Source of the DNA: Sphaerochaeta sp. UBA5849
Lineage (GTDB): Bacteria > Spirochaetota > Spirochaetia > Sphaerochaetales > Sphaerochaetaceae
Direction: 5' to 3'
Length of the DNA: 21,793 bases
Assembly (NCBI GenBank): GCA_002432715.1
Contig: DJGJ01000038.1
Coordinates: 1 to 21,793 of the forward strand
Shown here piece after piece: positions 7,540 through 16,813 of this stretch. Numbering within the stretch: position 1 is the stretch's first letter; each line of letters starts with the position of its first letter. Made by a program: the position numbers and the translations under genes. The notes beneath the pieces were generated by a model. It saw only the letters and a program-made list of their open reading frames with translations. It was not told the DNA's origin and did not search any database.

Positions 7540-8234
7540 TCTACTCCCCCAAATTTTCTTACTCGCTGGCTATAATCCTGGCAGACTTTATGAATATCAT
7601 CCTCGTTCCAGTCAGGCCAATATTTTTCATAGAAAGCAAGCTCAGCATATGCACTGTCCCACAAGAGAAAATTACTCAGTCTCTTTTCGTTTGCACTTCT
7701 CACTATCATATCGACAGGCGGTACCTGAGGCAAGTCCAAATTATCAGCTATGGCAGCCTCGGTAATGCTTTTTCCTGGGTTCTGCTTGAGGAATTTGTTC
7801 ACGGCCCTGCAGATTTCATCCCTTCCTCCATAGTTGATCGCTATGATAGCGGTAATGGTGGAGTTGTTTCTTGTTTCCAAGACAGTTTTTTCAATGGCCG
7901 TTTGCACATCATCAGGCAATGCCTTGAGATCGCCCCTGGCAAGGATGCGAATCCCATGTTTGTTGTAGAATGCCAGTTCACCATGAATCTTCGAAACGAA
8001 GAGATGCATCAAGTACTGCACTTCCTGCTCGCTTCGTTTCCAATTTTCAGTAGAGAAGGTATAGAAGGTGACATACCCGATGCCCTGTTGTGCCGCCTCG
8101 CATATCACTCGTTTGAGGGCTTTCAAGCCTTCAGCATGTCCGGCGGTGCGAGGAAGCGATCGCTTCTTCGCCCATCGGCCGTTTCCATCCATGATAATGC
8201 CAAGGTGGACAGGGACAACGGGTTTCTCTTCCAT
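7536..8234 (-). CDS. uppS: Undecaprenyl (polyprenyl) diphosphate synthase
   Basis: A cis-prenyltransferase of 232 residues that condenses isopentenyl diphosphate onto farnesyl diphosphate to make the lipid carrier for cell-wall synthesis. Motifs: HLGIIMDGNGRWAKKR (catalytic D16, then G17-N18-G19-R20-W21), AGHAEG, FSTENWKRS (60-68), NYGGRDEI, and near the end RSANEKRLSNFLLW (179-192). The last is RTSGExRLSNFLLW in many relatives, so three residues of that loop differ while the flanking R, E and RLSNF are kept. The ATG at 8234 lies one base after the frr stop, with GGAGA (plus-strand 8241-8245) at good spacing. An in-frame upstream extension to 8267 is not supported. Confidence 0.95.
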   Translation of the reverse strand: MEEKPVVPVHLGIIMDGNGRWAKKRSLPRTAGHAEGLKALKRVICEAAQQGIGYVTFYTFSTENWKRSEQEVQYLMHLFVSKIHGELAFYNKHGIRILARGDLKALPDDVQTAIEKTVLETRNNSTITAIIAINYGGRDEICRAVNKFLKQNPGKSITEAAIADNLDLPQVPPVDMIVRSANEKRLSNFLLWDSAYAELAFYEKYWPDWNEDDIHKVCQDYSQRVRKFGGVE

Positions 8235-8235
8235 C

Positions 8236-8790
8236 CTAGATCTCCATGATTTCCTTCTCCTTCTCATCAGAGAGGGAGTTGATCTGGGCGATGTAGGAAT
8301 CGGTCATCTTCTGAATCTTGCTCTCGGCGTCCTTGAGCTCGTCCTCGCTGATTGCCCCGCTTTTCTGCAGTTTCTTCAGTTCATCCATGGCCTCCCGCCT
8401 GATGTTGCGCATCGCAACCCTGCTCTGTTCCGCAGTAGCCTTTGCGCTCTTGACCAGTTGCTTGCGCCTCTCTTCATTCAAAGGGGGGAAGTTGAGACGG
8501 ATCAGCTTGCCGTCGTTGTTCGGAGGGAGTCCGAGGTCGCTTTTCAGGATTGCCTTTTCGATAGCGCTCAATACGCTCTTGTCCCAAGGCTGGATGACAA
8601 TCATCCTGGCCTCCGGCACGCTGACAGTTGCGACTTGGTTGATGGGTGTCTCCGATCCATAGTAGTCGACACGAATCTTGTCCAGAAGGGATGCCGAAGC
8701 TCTTCCGGTTCTCAGACTGGAAAAATCCTTGGAAAGACTCTCAAGACTCTTAAGCATCTTGTTTTCGCACGTATCAAGTACCTGTTGCAT
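8236..8790 (-). CDS. frr: Ribosome recycling factor
   Basis: RRF, with EF-G, splits the ribosome after termination. The ATG at 8790 (MQQVLDTCENKM) follows GGAG (plus-strand 8797-8800) at six bases and gives 184 residues, the standard length. A TTG at 8802 lies upstream of that site and is rejected. Typical blocks are FSSLRTGRASASLLDKIRVDYYG, TPINQVATVSVPEARMIVIQPWDKS, AILKSDLGLPPNNDGKLIRLNFPPLNEERRK and the long final helices (VAMRNIRREAMDELKKL). In many bacteria pyrH separates tsf from frr; here only a hairpin does. The uppS start is one base from its stop, so the two are coupled. Confidence 0.96.
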   Translation of the reverse strand: MQQVLDTCENKMLKSLESLSKDFSSLRTGRASASLLDKIRVDYYGSETPINQVATVSVPEARMIVIQPWDKSVLSAIEKAILKSDLGLPPNNDGKLIRLNFPPLNEERRKQLVKSAKATAEQSRVAMRNIRREAMDELKKLQKSGAISEDELKDAESKIQKMTDSYIAQINSLSDEKEKEIMEI

Positions 8791-8808
8791 AGATATCTCC
8801 AATAAAAC

Positions 8809-8832
8809 TACCGCTCACAGGGGTGAGCGGTG
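8809..8832 (-). terminator. Hairpin between tsf and frr, possible attenuator
   Basis: A perfect 8-bp stem, CCGCTCAC (8811-8818) with GTGAGCGG (8823-8830), closes a four-base loop. It extends by an A-T and a wobble pair on the outside. Read on the minus strand it is followed by TAGTTTTATT, a broken T tract. It could be a leaky terminator or a processing/stability structure that sets different levels for S2/EF-Ts and the downstream genes. The interrupted T run argues against full termination. Confidence 0.5.
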
Positions 8833-8850
8833 GGCATTAAACGATTGCAG

Positions 8851-9702
8851 TTAGTTACTGCAGGAAGCGACGCCGGCGCGAAGGAAGGAGAAGTTGACAA
8901 TTTCGAGCTTGCCGCCCGCACTCTTTGCAACTTCAGCAGCCTTCTTCTCAACACTCATGGAGTCGTCCTTTACGAACGGCTGTTGGAGAAAGCAGATTTC
9001 TGAGAGATGCTTGCTCAGCTTGCCCTTGACAATGCCTTCCAATACCTTGGCGGGCTTGTCGAGTTTTGCCGCCTGAACAGTGAAAATCTCAGTCTGCTCC
9101 TTGATATATGATTCATCAACGGTGGAGGTGCTGAGATACGCGGGGGTGAAGGCAGCGACGTGCAGGGCACAATCGTTGGCGAATTCCTTGACCAACTCGT
9201 TCTCGAACAACTCAGCCTTGTCCGCCTTGAACATGACCAATACTCCCAAGGAACCATTTCCATGGATGTAGCTGGAAGCATACTCATTCGGTCCAAGCTC
9301 GAAGAAACACAGGTTTTTCAGAGCCATGTTCTCCTTGATGATGGCGATAAGGTCATTGACCATGCCGGTCAACTCGTCGTTGATCTGCTTATATCCCTTG
9401 GCGAGTGCGACATCACAAATCTTGTTGCCAAGCTCGGCGAACTGCTCATTGGTGGCAACAAAGTCGGTTTCACAGGAAAGTTCAGCCATAACAGCCTTGT
9501 CTTTCTGCACCTTTACGAATATACGGCCGTTGTCGGTTGCACGATCCTGGCGCTTTGCAATTGCAGCAAGCCCCATTTCCTTGAGGAGTCTTTCAGCAAC
9601 AGCGAAATCGCCGTTGGCCTGAGTCAATGCCTTCTTGCAATCCATCATGCCTGCACCGGTAAGGTCGCGCAGTTTCTTTACTTCATCAGCGGTAATTGCC
9701 AT
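8851..9702 (-). CDS. tsf: Elongation factor Ts
   Basis: EF-Ts is the GDP-GTP exchange factor for EF-Tu. The 283-residue protein starts MAITADEVKKLRDLTGAGMMDCKKAL, the standard UBA-like N-terminal domain, and has the EF-Tu contact motif TDFV at 79-82 within CETDFVATNEQF. Later blocks such as FVKDDSMSVEKKAAEVAKSAGG complete the C-terminal module. Length is in the normal range. AAGGAG (plus-strand 9710-9715) overlaps the rpsB stop, giving tight coupling with S2 as in most bacteria. A hairpin lies just downstream of its stop codon. Confidence 0.97.
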   Translation of the reverse strand: MAITADEVKKLRDLTGAGMMDCKKALTQANGDFAVAERLLKEMGLAAIAKRQDRATDNGRIFVKVQKDKAVMAELSCETDFVATNEQFAELGNKICDVALAKGYKQINDELTGMVNDLIAIIKENMALKNLCFFELGPNEYASSYIHGNGSLGVLVMFKADKAELFENELVKEFANDCALHVAAFTPAYLSTSTVDESYIKEQTEIFTVQAAKLDKPAKVLEGIVKGKLSKHLSEICFLQQPFVKDDSMSVEKKAAEVAKSAGGKLEIVNFSFLRAGVASCSN

Positions 9703-9713
9703 GCTTGTTCTCC

Positions 9714-10610
9714 TTAGTCTTTGTACAAGGTCTCTTCATCAACGAGAAGGTCCTCTTCTTCGCCCTCTTCCTCATCCTCATCCTTCTTCTCTACAGCCTT
9801 CTCCTCGAACTTGGAGAAGTCTGCATTCTCATCGGTGGAAAAGACGATGGCTTCTTCTTCCTTGTCCTTGTTGACGACTTCTTCACTCTCGTCTTCGTTG
9901 CCCAGAGTCTCGATGATCTGGATGCCGGCTTCATTGTCGGCGTCAACTACTGCGTTGGCGATGATCTCAACAAAAAGGCTGATGGCACGAATTGCGTCAT
10001 CGTTGCCGGGGATGGGGTAGGTGATATCGGTGGGGTCGCAGTTGGTGTCAACGACGGCAATGACAGGAATTCCCAAGCGTTTTGCCTCGGCTACAGCGAT
10101 GGCTTCTTTCTTGGTGTCGATGATGAAGAGGGCTCCGGGCAGATCCTTCATATCCTTGATGCCGCCAAGGTTCTTCTCCAACTTGATTTTCTGCTTGGTA
10201 AGCAGGGAGACTTCCTTCTTGGTAAGGGAATCGAAGGTCCCGTCGATTTCCATCTTCTCAATCTTCTTCAGCGTTGCAATGGATTTCTTGATGGTGCTGA
10301 AGTTGGTCAACATACCGCCGAGCCAGCGATTGTTGATGTACGGCATGCCGCATCTCTTGGCTTCTGCTTCAATAGCCTGCTGGGCCTGCTTCTTGGTTCC
10401 AACGAACAGGACCGTCTTGCCCTGCTTTACGACTGCACGAACAGCATCATAGGCTTCAACGATGCAGGCAGAGGTCTTTTGCAGGTCGATGATGTGGATT
10501 CCATTTCTCTGACTGAAAATGAAACGGGCCATCTTGGGGTTCCACCGCTTGGTCTGGTGGCCGAAATGTACGCCTGACTCGAGCAGGCTCTTCATGGTAA
10601 CTACGGACAT
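9714..10610 (-). CDS. rpsB: 30S ribosomal protein S2 with acidic C-terminal tail
   Basis: S2 sits at the head-body junction of the 30S subunit and contacts S1. The ATG at 10610 follows AGGAGG (plus-strand 10613-10618) and gives 298 residues starting MSVVTMKSLLESGVHFGHQTKRWNPKM. A longer in-frame reading to 10631 places the ribosome binding site inside the gene and is rejected. Core motifs are clear: NGIHIIDLQKT, VLFVGTKKQAQ, YINNRWLGGMLTNF, PGALFIIDTKKE and IPVIAVVDTNCDPTDITYPIPGNDDA. After about residue 235 comes a roughly 60-residue tail dominated by Glu and Asp (for example KKDEDEEEGEEEDLL), absent from short S2 forms. First gene of its operon, with its own promoter and leader. Confidence 0.96.
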   Translation of the reverse strand: MSVVTMKSLLESGVHFGHQTKRWNPKMARFIFSQRNGIHIIDLQKTSACIVEAYDAVRAVVKQGKTVLFVGTKKQAQQAIEAEAKRCGMPYINNRWLGGMLTNFSTIKKSIATLKKIEKMEIDGTFDSLTKKEVSLLTKQKIKLEKNLGGIKDMKDLPGALFIIDTKKEAIAVAEAKRLGIPVIAVVDTNCDPTDITYPIPGNDDAIRAISLFVEIIANAVVDADNEAGIQIIETLGNEDESEEVVNKDKEEEAIVFSTDENADFSKFEEKAVEKKDEDEEEGEEEDLLVDEETLYKD

Positions 10611-10623
10611 AATCCTCCTGTCT

Positions 10624-10666
10624 GACGACACACCTCTCCCAACGGGACAGGTCTTGACTGTGCGTC
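10624..10666 (-). promoter_or_regulatory. Structured rpsB leader RNA
   Basis: Read on the minus strand, GACGCACA (plus 10659-10666) pairs with TGTGTCGTC (plus 10624-10632) with a single bulged base. Inside lies a second hairpin, CCTGTCCC and GGGAGAGG (plus 10633-10651), around a GTT loop with one internal mismatch. The structure ends five bases before the rpsB ribosome binding site. Leaders that bind S2 are known in some bacteria, so autoregulation by S2 is a reasonable inference, but I do not recognise a specific described motif. Confidence 0.5.
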
Positions 10667-10733
10667 ACCCTTCTACTCTTACTCACCCCTGGGGGCGGAG
10701 ATTCCGTTTTGCATACACAAACCGGTACTGCCT

Positions 10734-10762
10734 AGTATTTCAGAAAACAAAAAGTATGACAA
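10734..10762 (-). promoter_or_regulatory. Promoter of the rpsB operon
   Basis: On the minus strand TTGTCA (plus 10757-10762) and AATACT (plus 10734-10739) are separated by 17 bases. This matches TTGACA at five of six positions and TATAAT at four of six, with ideal spacing and a T-rich spacer. The expected transcription start is near 10727, giving a leader of about 115 bases that contains the paired structure at 10624-10666. Confidence 0.65.
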
Positions 10763-10783
10763 GTATCAGGGAACCCATAGCTG

Positions 10784-11363
10784 TCAGGGTGAAGTCTTTT
10801 CTTCCAGAATTCTTTTCAACTGTTCCACCGGCAAGCCGATGACCGTCCCCCTGTCTCCATCGATTCGGTCGACCAAGTGCTTTCCCAGCCCCTGGATGCG
10901 GTAGGAGCCTGCAGCTCCTTCCCACTCCCGCGTCTCTAGATATGCTTCAATTGCCGGCTCATCCAGGTCCTTGAACCAAACCAAGGCCCGATCCGCATCA
11001 CAGAACTCCTGATTTTCATACCACAACGCCCACCCTGAGTAGACCTGCTGGGCCTTTCCACTGAAACTCTGAAGCTGGTTCTTTGCATCCATCTGGTCAA
11101 CAGGCTTGCCGATGAGCTTGCCCTCGAACCATATGAGGGTGTCGCAGCAAAGCACCGGAAGTGTATAGGAAGGGTGCTCTTTCCGATAAGCCTGCAGCTT
11201 GCGTCGGGCAAGCATGGCCACCACGTCAGCCGGATCTGACATGTCGAATGTCTCATCGCTATGGGTGGGACAGGTTGCAACCTCGATTCCCAACTCCTGG
11301 AGCAGTGCCTTGCGTGCCACCGATTGGCTGGCAAGGATGAGGCGGGGCAGCATGTGACTCAAT

Positions 11364-11371
<8 letters not shown>
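10784..11371 (-). CDS. maf: Maf-family nucleotide pyrophosphatase
   Basis: Maf proteins hydrolyse non-canonical or excess nucleoside triphosphates (in known members dTTP, UTP or modified pyrimidine and 7-methyl-GTP) to monophosphates and have been linked to septum formation. Family motifs: LPRLILASQSVARKALLQELG with the S-x-x-R signature, CCDTLIWFEGKLIGKP with the catalytic-type Asp (D77), FSGKAQQVYSG, and EWEGAAGSYRIQGLG followed by GTVIGLP. The start is probably TTG at 11371, about six bases after GAGG, giving 195 residues and an eight-base overlap with the ABC-F gene; ATG at 11353 (189 residues) is the alternative but has only a weak site. Which nucleotide it prefers cannot be read from sequence. 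Confidence 0.92.
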
Positions 11372-13313
<1,942 letters not shown>

Positions 13314-13332
13314 GCTTGTTCCCCTTTCTCCA

Positions 13333-13354
13333 AACGGGTGTTGAAAAGCCCGTT
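13333..13354 (+). repeat. Inverted repeat in the ABC-F/aroDE divergent region
   Basis: AACGGG (13333-13338) and CCCGTT (13349-13354) form perfect 6-bp arms around ten bases. The repeat covers the -35 hexamer of the aroDE promoter and, on the minus strand, lies in the ABC-F leader just before its start. It could be an operator or a leader hairpin. It is short, so chance is possible. Confidence 0.35.
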
Positions 13355-13369
13355 GAATGACGTTATGAT
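13341..13369 (+). promoter_or_regulatory. Promoter of aroDE
   Basis: TTGAAA (13341-13346) and TATGAT (13364-13369) are separated by exactly 17 bases, a strong sigma-70-type match. The transcription start is expected near 13376, about 50 bases before the aroDE GTG. I could not find an equally good promoter for the divergent ABC-F gene; a TTGTCA at 13395-13400 on the minus strand lacks a good -10 partner. Confidence 0.75.
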
Positions 13370-13425
13370 TACCTTAACACAAGCGTGTATTCGGTGACAA
13401 TCCACCCCAACTCAGGAGGTCTTCA

Positions 13426-14910
13426 GTGCTTTGCCTTACACTTACCGGCTCAACCTTGGAGGAGAACCGGGCATTAGTTGAACGCAACCGCAAATGGATC
13501 TCCCTTGCAGAGCTCCGTCTCGATTACCTGCACCCGGATGAACAAAAAATCGCCTCTTCTTTTCCTTCCACCGTAGACCTGCCGGTGATTCTGACGCTCA
13601 GGCGCAGCTCTGATGGAGGTGCCTGCACCCTGGGGGAGAAACAGCGGCTGCAACTGCTGTATGAGGCTGCAAAAGGCGATTTTGCCTATGTCGATATTGA
13701 AGAGGACGTCAAGAAAGCCGATTTGAAGTTCAAGGACCCGCTCTTCGAGCAGAAAGTGGACCTTGAGCAGAGCCTGAGGCAGCGTTCGGTAAAAATCATC
13801 CGTTCGTATCACAACTTTGAGTGCGTTCCTGCCGATATCTACGCAAGGATCAACAAGCTTGCAGCAAAAGGTGATATCCCCAAGGTTGCTGTCACACCGC
13901 AAAGCATGATGGATGTAATCACGCTGTTCCGTGTGGAGCAGGAGTTGGGCAATCTCAAGGAAAAAATTGTCATCGGCATGGGCGATTACGGCATCTGCAC
14001 CCGCATATTGTACAAAAAGTGCGGATCTTTGCTCAGTTTCTGCTCCGATGGCCAAGCCGCGCCCGGTCACCTCGGCGCCCAAACGATGAGTGAACTCTAT
14101 CGTGCTGACAAACTTGACGAGAAGACCCATATATTCGGCATCATCGGCAACCCCGTCTATCATACGGCCAGCCCGAAAATCCATAATCCCGGTTTCGAAG
14201 CCATCCGGTACAACGCAGTCTATGTCCCCTTCCTGGTCGATTCCGTCCGGGCGTTCTTCAAGCTCGCAGAAATGTTGCAGATTCATGGGTTCTCCGTGAC
14301 GGTCCCGCACAAACGCAGCGTGCAGCCGTACCTGGGAAGAATCACCCGCGAGGTGAAACAGATCGGTTCCTGCAATACAGTGGTTCGCATCCAGAACATG
14401 TGGAAGGGCATCAATACCGATTACTACGGCTTCTTGGCCCCGATTTCCGAACCGCTAGGCAAGGGAGAAATCAAGAATGCCTTGGTCGTAGGGGCCGGAG
14501 GAGCCGCTAGGGCGGTGGTGTGGGCGCTACACAATCATGGAGTGAAGGTCACCATCCTGAACCGCAGTCTCGAGCATGCCCAAACGCTTGCATCAGAGAC
14601 GATGAGCTCATTCGATACCTTGGAAAACGCTCATCTGTACAACGGAATCCCTGAGTTGGTTGTGCAGACAACCTGTGTCGGCATGGGAAATCTGAGCGAT
14701 GAGGAAAGTATTCCCTCCTTCAGCTTCACCGGAAAGGAAATCGCCTATGATCTGGTCTACAATCCCAGACTGACACGTTTCTTGAAGCGTGCCATGGAAG
14801 CAGGGTGTACAATCATCGGAGGCTCACAGATGCTGATGGAGCAGGGTGAACTGCAGTTTGAAGCCTTCACCGGGTATCACTATCCCCACTGGATCCAGGC
14901 TGACATCTGA
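13426..14910 (+). CDS. aroDE: Bifunctional 3-dehydroquinate dehydratase / shikimate dehydrogenase
   Basis: A 494-residue fusion for two consecutive shikimate-pathway steps. Residues 1-220 are a type I dehydroquinase: ELRLD (E29, R31, D33), VDIE (89-92), catalytic His in RSYHNFE (H129) and the Schiff-base Lys in PKVAVTP (K153). Residues from about 235 are AroE: FGIIGNPVYHTASPKIHN (shikimate site), VTVPHK with catalytic K296, GSCNTV (N317), INTDYYG with D332, NADP-binding GAGGAAR (356-362), NRS, and the final GGSQMLMEQGELQFEAFTG. All catalytic residues are present in both halves. GTG start, with AGGAGG (13414-13419) six bases upstream. Such fusions are known in plants, chlamydiae and some other bacteria. 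Its end is one base from the convergent gene. Confidence 0.95.
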   Translation: MLCLTLTGSTLEENRALVERNRKWISLAELRLDYLHPDEQKIASSFPSTVDLPVILTLRRSSDGGACTLGEKQRLQLLYEAAKGDFAYVDIEEDVKKADLKFKDPLFEQKVDLEQSLRQRSVKIIRSYHNFECVPADIYARINKLAAKGDIPKVAVTPQSMMDVITLFRVEQELGNLKEKIVIGMGDYGICTRILYKKCGSLLSFCSDGQAAPGHLGAQTMSELYRADKLDEKTHIFGIIGNPVYHTASPKIHNPGFEAIRYNAVYVPFLVDSVRAFFKLAEMLQIHGFSVTVPHKRSVQPYLGRITREVKQIGSCNTVVRIQNMWKGINTDYYGFLAPISEPLGKGEIKNALVVGAGGAARAVVWALHNHGVKVTILNRSLEHAQTLASETMSSFDTLENAHLYNGIPELVVQTTCVGMGNLSDEESIPSFSFTGKEIAYDLVYNPRLTRFLKRAMEAGCTIIGGSQMLMEQGELQFEAFTGYHYPHWIQADI

Positions 14911-14911
14911 T

Positions 14912-16813
14912 TCACGAGACATGAAATCGAACCAGCTGTATGAGAAAGATCTTGCTGATGGGCAGGATCTTCACTTCCATGGTCGGCATGACCGCTGCTT
15001 TCAGCAGGGCTTCCCGCTCGACCGTGTAGGCCACCTCGAGGGCCTGAACGACCAATTCCTGGTCGGTCAGCTGCAATTGCAATGCTACATCCTTGCGACC
15101 GACCGCCTGCCGGACCAGACTGACCTTGCCTTGGTAGTCAAAGCCGCCTGCTTCAATGGTGGTATTGATCGCCTGGGCTACAACCTGGCTTGACGAAAGA
15201 ATCATTTTTGCGTGGAATCGGTGCAGCAAATCCTGTTTTTGTGCTTGGGTGAACGGGGATGACTCGATTTCCCTCTGCAGGGATTCATCGGTTATCATCT
15301 GAATCTTATCGCCATCCACTTTGAGTGTTGTACAGCGGTGGCATCGCAGTGCCTGTTGTACAAGAAGGGAGAGCGAGACCGGTTCTTTCTGTTTTAGTAC
15401 CTCGATTTTCTCGTACGACCTGGTAGCACCGATAAGCAACCCCGCAGAGGCCAGGATCTGCCGCCATGTCTCCTCGGTATCGCGTCGCATCAGAAACAGG
15501 GTAGGGCTGATGCTCTTGTATCGGTGCTCGGCAAGGGCCGGAAGGTTTTGGACGACATGGGCGGTCCTCTCATCACAGCTCAACAGCAGTGCGTCATACA
15601 CGGTGATGGCTTGATACCGCTCATTGAGCATGCCAAGCTGCTTGAGCAGCAAGGAGTGCATTGCTGTACTGCTGTTCTCTTGCAGATACTGCTTGATTTC
15701 CCGATAGCTGAGACCTGAATCCAAACCCCGGAGAAAACTCTCCTTGGTCAGGCGGTACCGTTTTTGGCGGTCAAGCACCTCGATGAAGGTGAATCGATAG
15801 AGGATATCGTCCATCAGGCGGTTCCCCAGATAGCTGATCGTCTGGTCGCTGTCTATCAAAAGTGCATTGGATTGCTGTTCAAGCTCGATATCGGCGACCT
15901 TCCACACCCCGTCGAGGGTGATGACACCCCAAGTCGACAGATGAGTCAGCACCTCACTGTCATAGGCGATGCCGTGCTTGAGTGAGAGCGAGCGGATCAA
16001 GAGTTTCAGCGAGGAGGTGTCGATTTGCGCAAGAGCGTTGAGGTAAGAGAGCAGGTCGGAGCAAAAAGCGAAGCTGCTTTCTCCCCTGAACGTGTTCATC
16101 TGCGAGCACAACAACAAACATATGAGCTGATGATCGTTCAATTGCAGCAACATCCTGGCCCTGTCGTAGTCGATCGATACTTTTTTCTCTCCTGTGAGAA
16201 TCAGATTCTGTGTCAGTACCTGGGTGAGTGCGGTGAACATCTGCTGCAACGGTTGCAGTTCGAAGCTTGGGAACACTTTCAGGTACTCTTCACGAAATAC
16301 AGCCTTGGACTCTTTGGCGACCAGCGACAGGTAGGCCCGCAAAAATTCGGTGCTGCAATACGGGGCGGTGGAAACCTGTTGCCCGTGTTCACCGAACAGG
16401 GGCCTGAGGCTGCACCGCGACGCCAGTTCTTCAGCAAGCAGGGGATTGAATACGAGTTTGCCCTCATCGGTGAGAAGGACCAAGCGCTCCTGCAGATTGG
16501 CCACCCGCCTGAGAACCGTACCATAGCTGTACGAGCCTTTGAGCAGATCCATCACACCTTCCGATGGAAGGGGACCGGTGACTGCAAGCAGGCTGAGGAT
16601 CACCAAATCGAGCTCGTCCAGAAGTTCCAGCATGCGGTCCTGGTGTGTCTTCTGGCTGAAGAATTGGCAGAGTTTTGCCGTCAGCTGGGGTTTATGGAAC
16701 GGCGTGGTCACCACCCCGAGGTAATTACGCACCAAATAGAAATACGTGTCCTCGTTGTAGCGGCCCAGCATTTTCATGAATAGCTGTTGTGCCTGATCGG
16801 TCAATTGGTCCAT
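14912..16813 (-). CDS. Helicase-associated (XPB partner) protein with Helicase_C_3-like region
   Basis: A 633-residue soluble protein with no Walker motifs, encoded directly after the XPB helicase and overlapping it by 13 bases. The first 130 or so residues resemble winged-helix arrays (DELDLVILSLLAVTGPLPSEGVMDLL). The region about residues 405-470 (ITVYDALLLSCDERTAHVV, then SISPTLFLMRRDTEETWRQILASAGL) resembles the XPB/Ssl2 helicase-associated domain family (Helicase_C_3), judged by eye. Actinobacteria have a comparable long protein beside their XPB gene (Rv0862c next to Rv0861c). GAGG (plus-strand 16815-16818) precedes the ATG. Function is not known; it may regulate or load the helicase. 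The C-terminal 170 residues have no motif that I recognise. Confidence 0.75.
   Translation of the reverse strand: MDQLTDQAQQLFMKMLGRYNEDTYFYLVRNYLGVVTTPFHKPQLTAKLCQFFSQKTHQDRMLELLDELDLVILSLLAVTGPLPSEGVMDLLKGSYSYGTVLRRVANLQERLVLLTDEGKLVFNPLLAEELASRCSLRPLFGEHGQQVSTAPYCSTEFLRAYLSLVAKESKAVFREEYLKVFPSFELQPLQQMFTALTQVLTQNLILTGEKKVSIDYDRARMLLQLNDHQLICLLLCSQMNTFRGESSFAFCSDLLSYLNALAQIDTSSLKLLIRSLSLKHGIAYDSEVLTHLSTWGVITLDGVWKVADIELEQQSNALLIDSDQTISYLGNRLMDDILYRFTFIEVLDRQKRYRLTKESFLRGLDSGLSYREIKQYLQENSSTAMHSLLLKQLGMLNERYQAITVYDALLLSCDERTAHVVQNLPALAEHRYKSISPTLFLMRRDTEETWRQILASAGLLIGATRSYEKIEVLKQKEPVSLSLLVQQALRCHRCTTLKVDGDKIQMITDESLQREIESSPFTQAQKQDLLHRFHAKMILSSSQVVAQAINTTIEAGGFDYQGKVSLVRQAVGRKDVALQLQLTDQELVVQALEVAYTVEREALLKAAVMPTMEVKILPISKIFLIQLVRFHVS

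Noticed and set aside
9696..10577. 293-codon open frame antisense to rpsB
   Set aside because: It mirrors S2 and its acidic tail (Glu/Asp codons read backwards as Phe/Leu/Val). There is no independent support.
13474..14310. 278-codon open frame antisense to aroDE
   Set aside because: aroDE carries complete catalytic motifs in both halves. The antisense product shows no family pattern.
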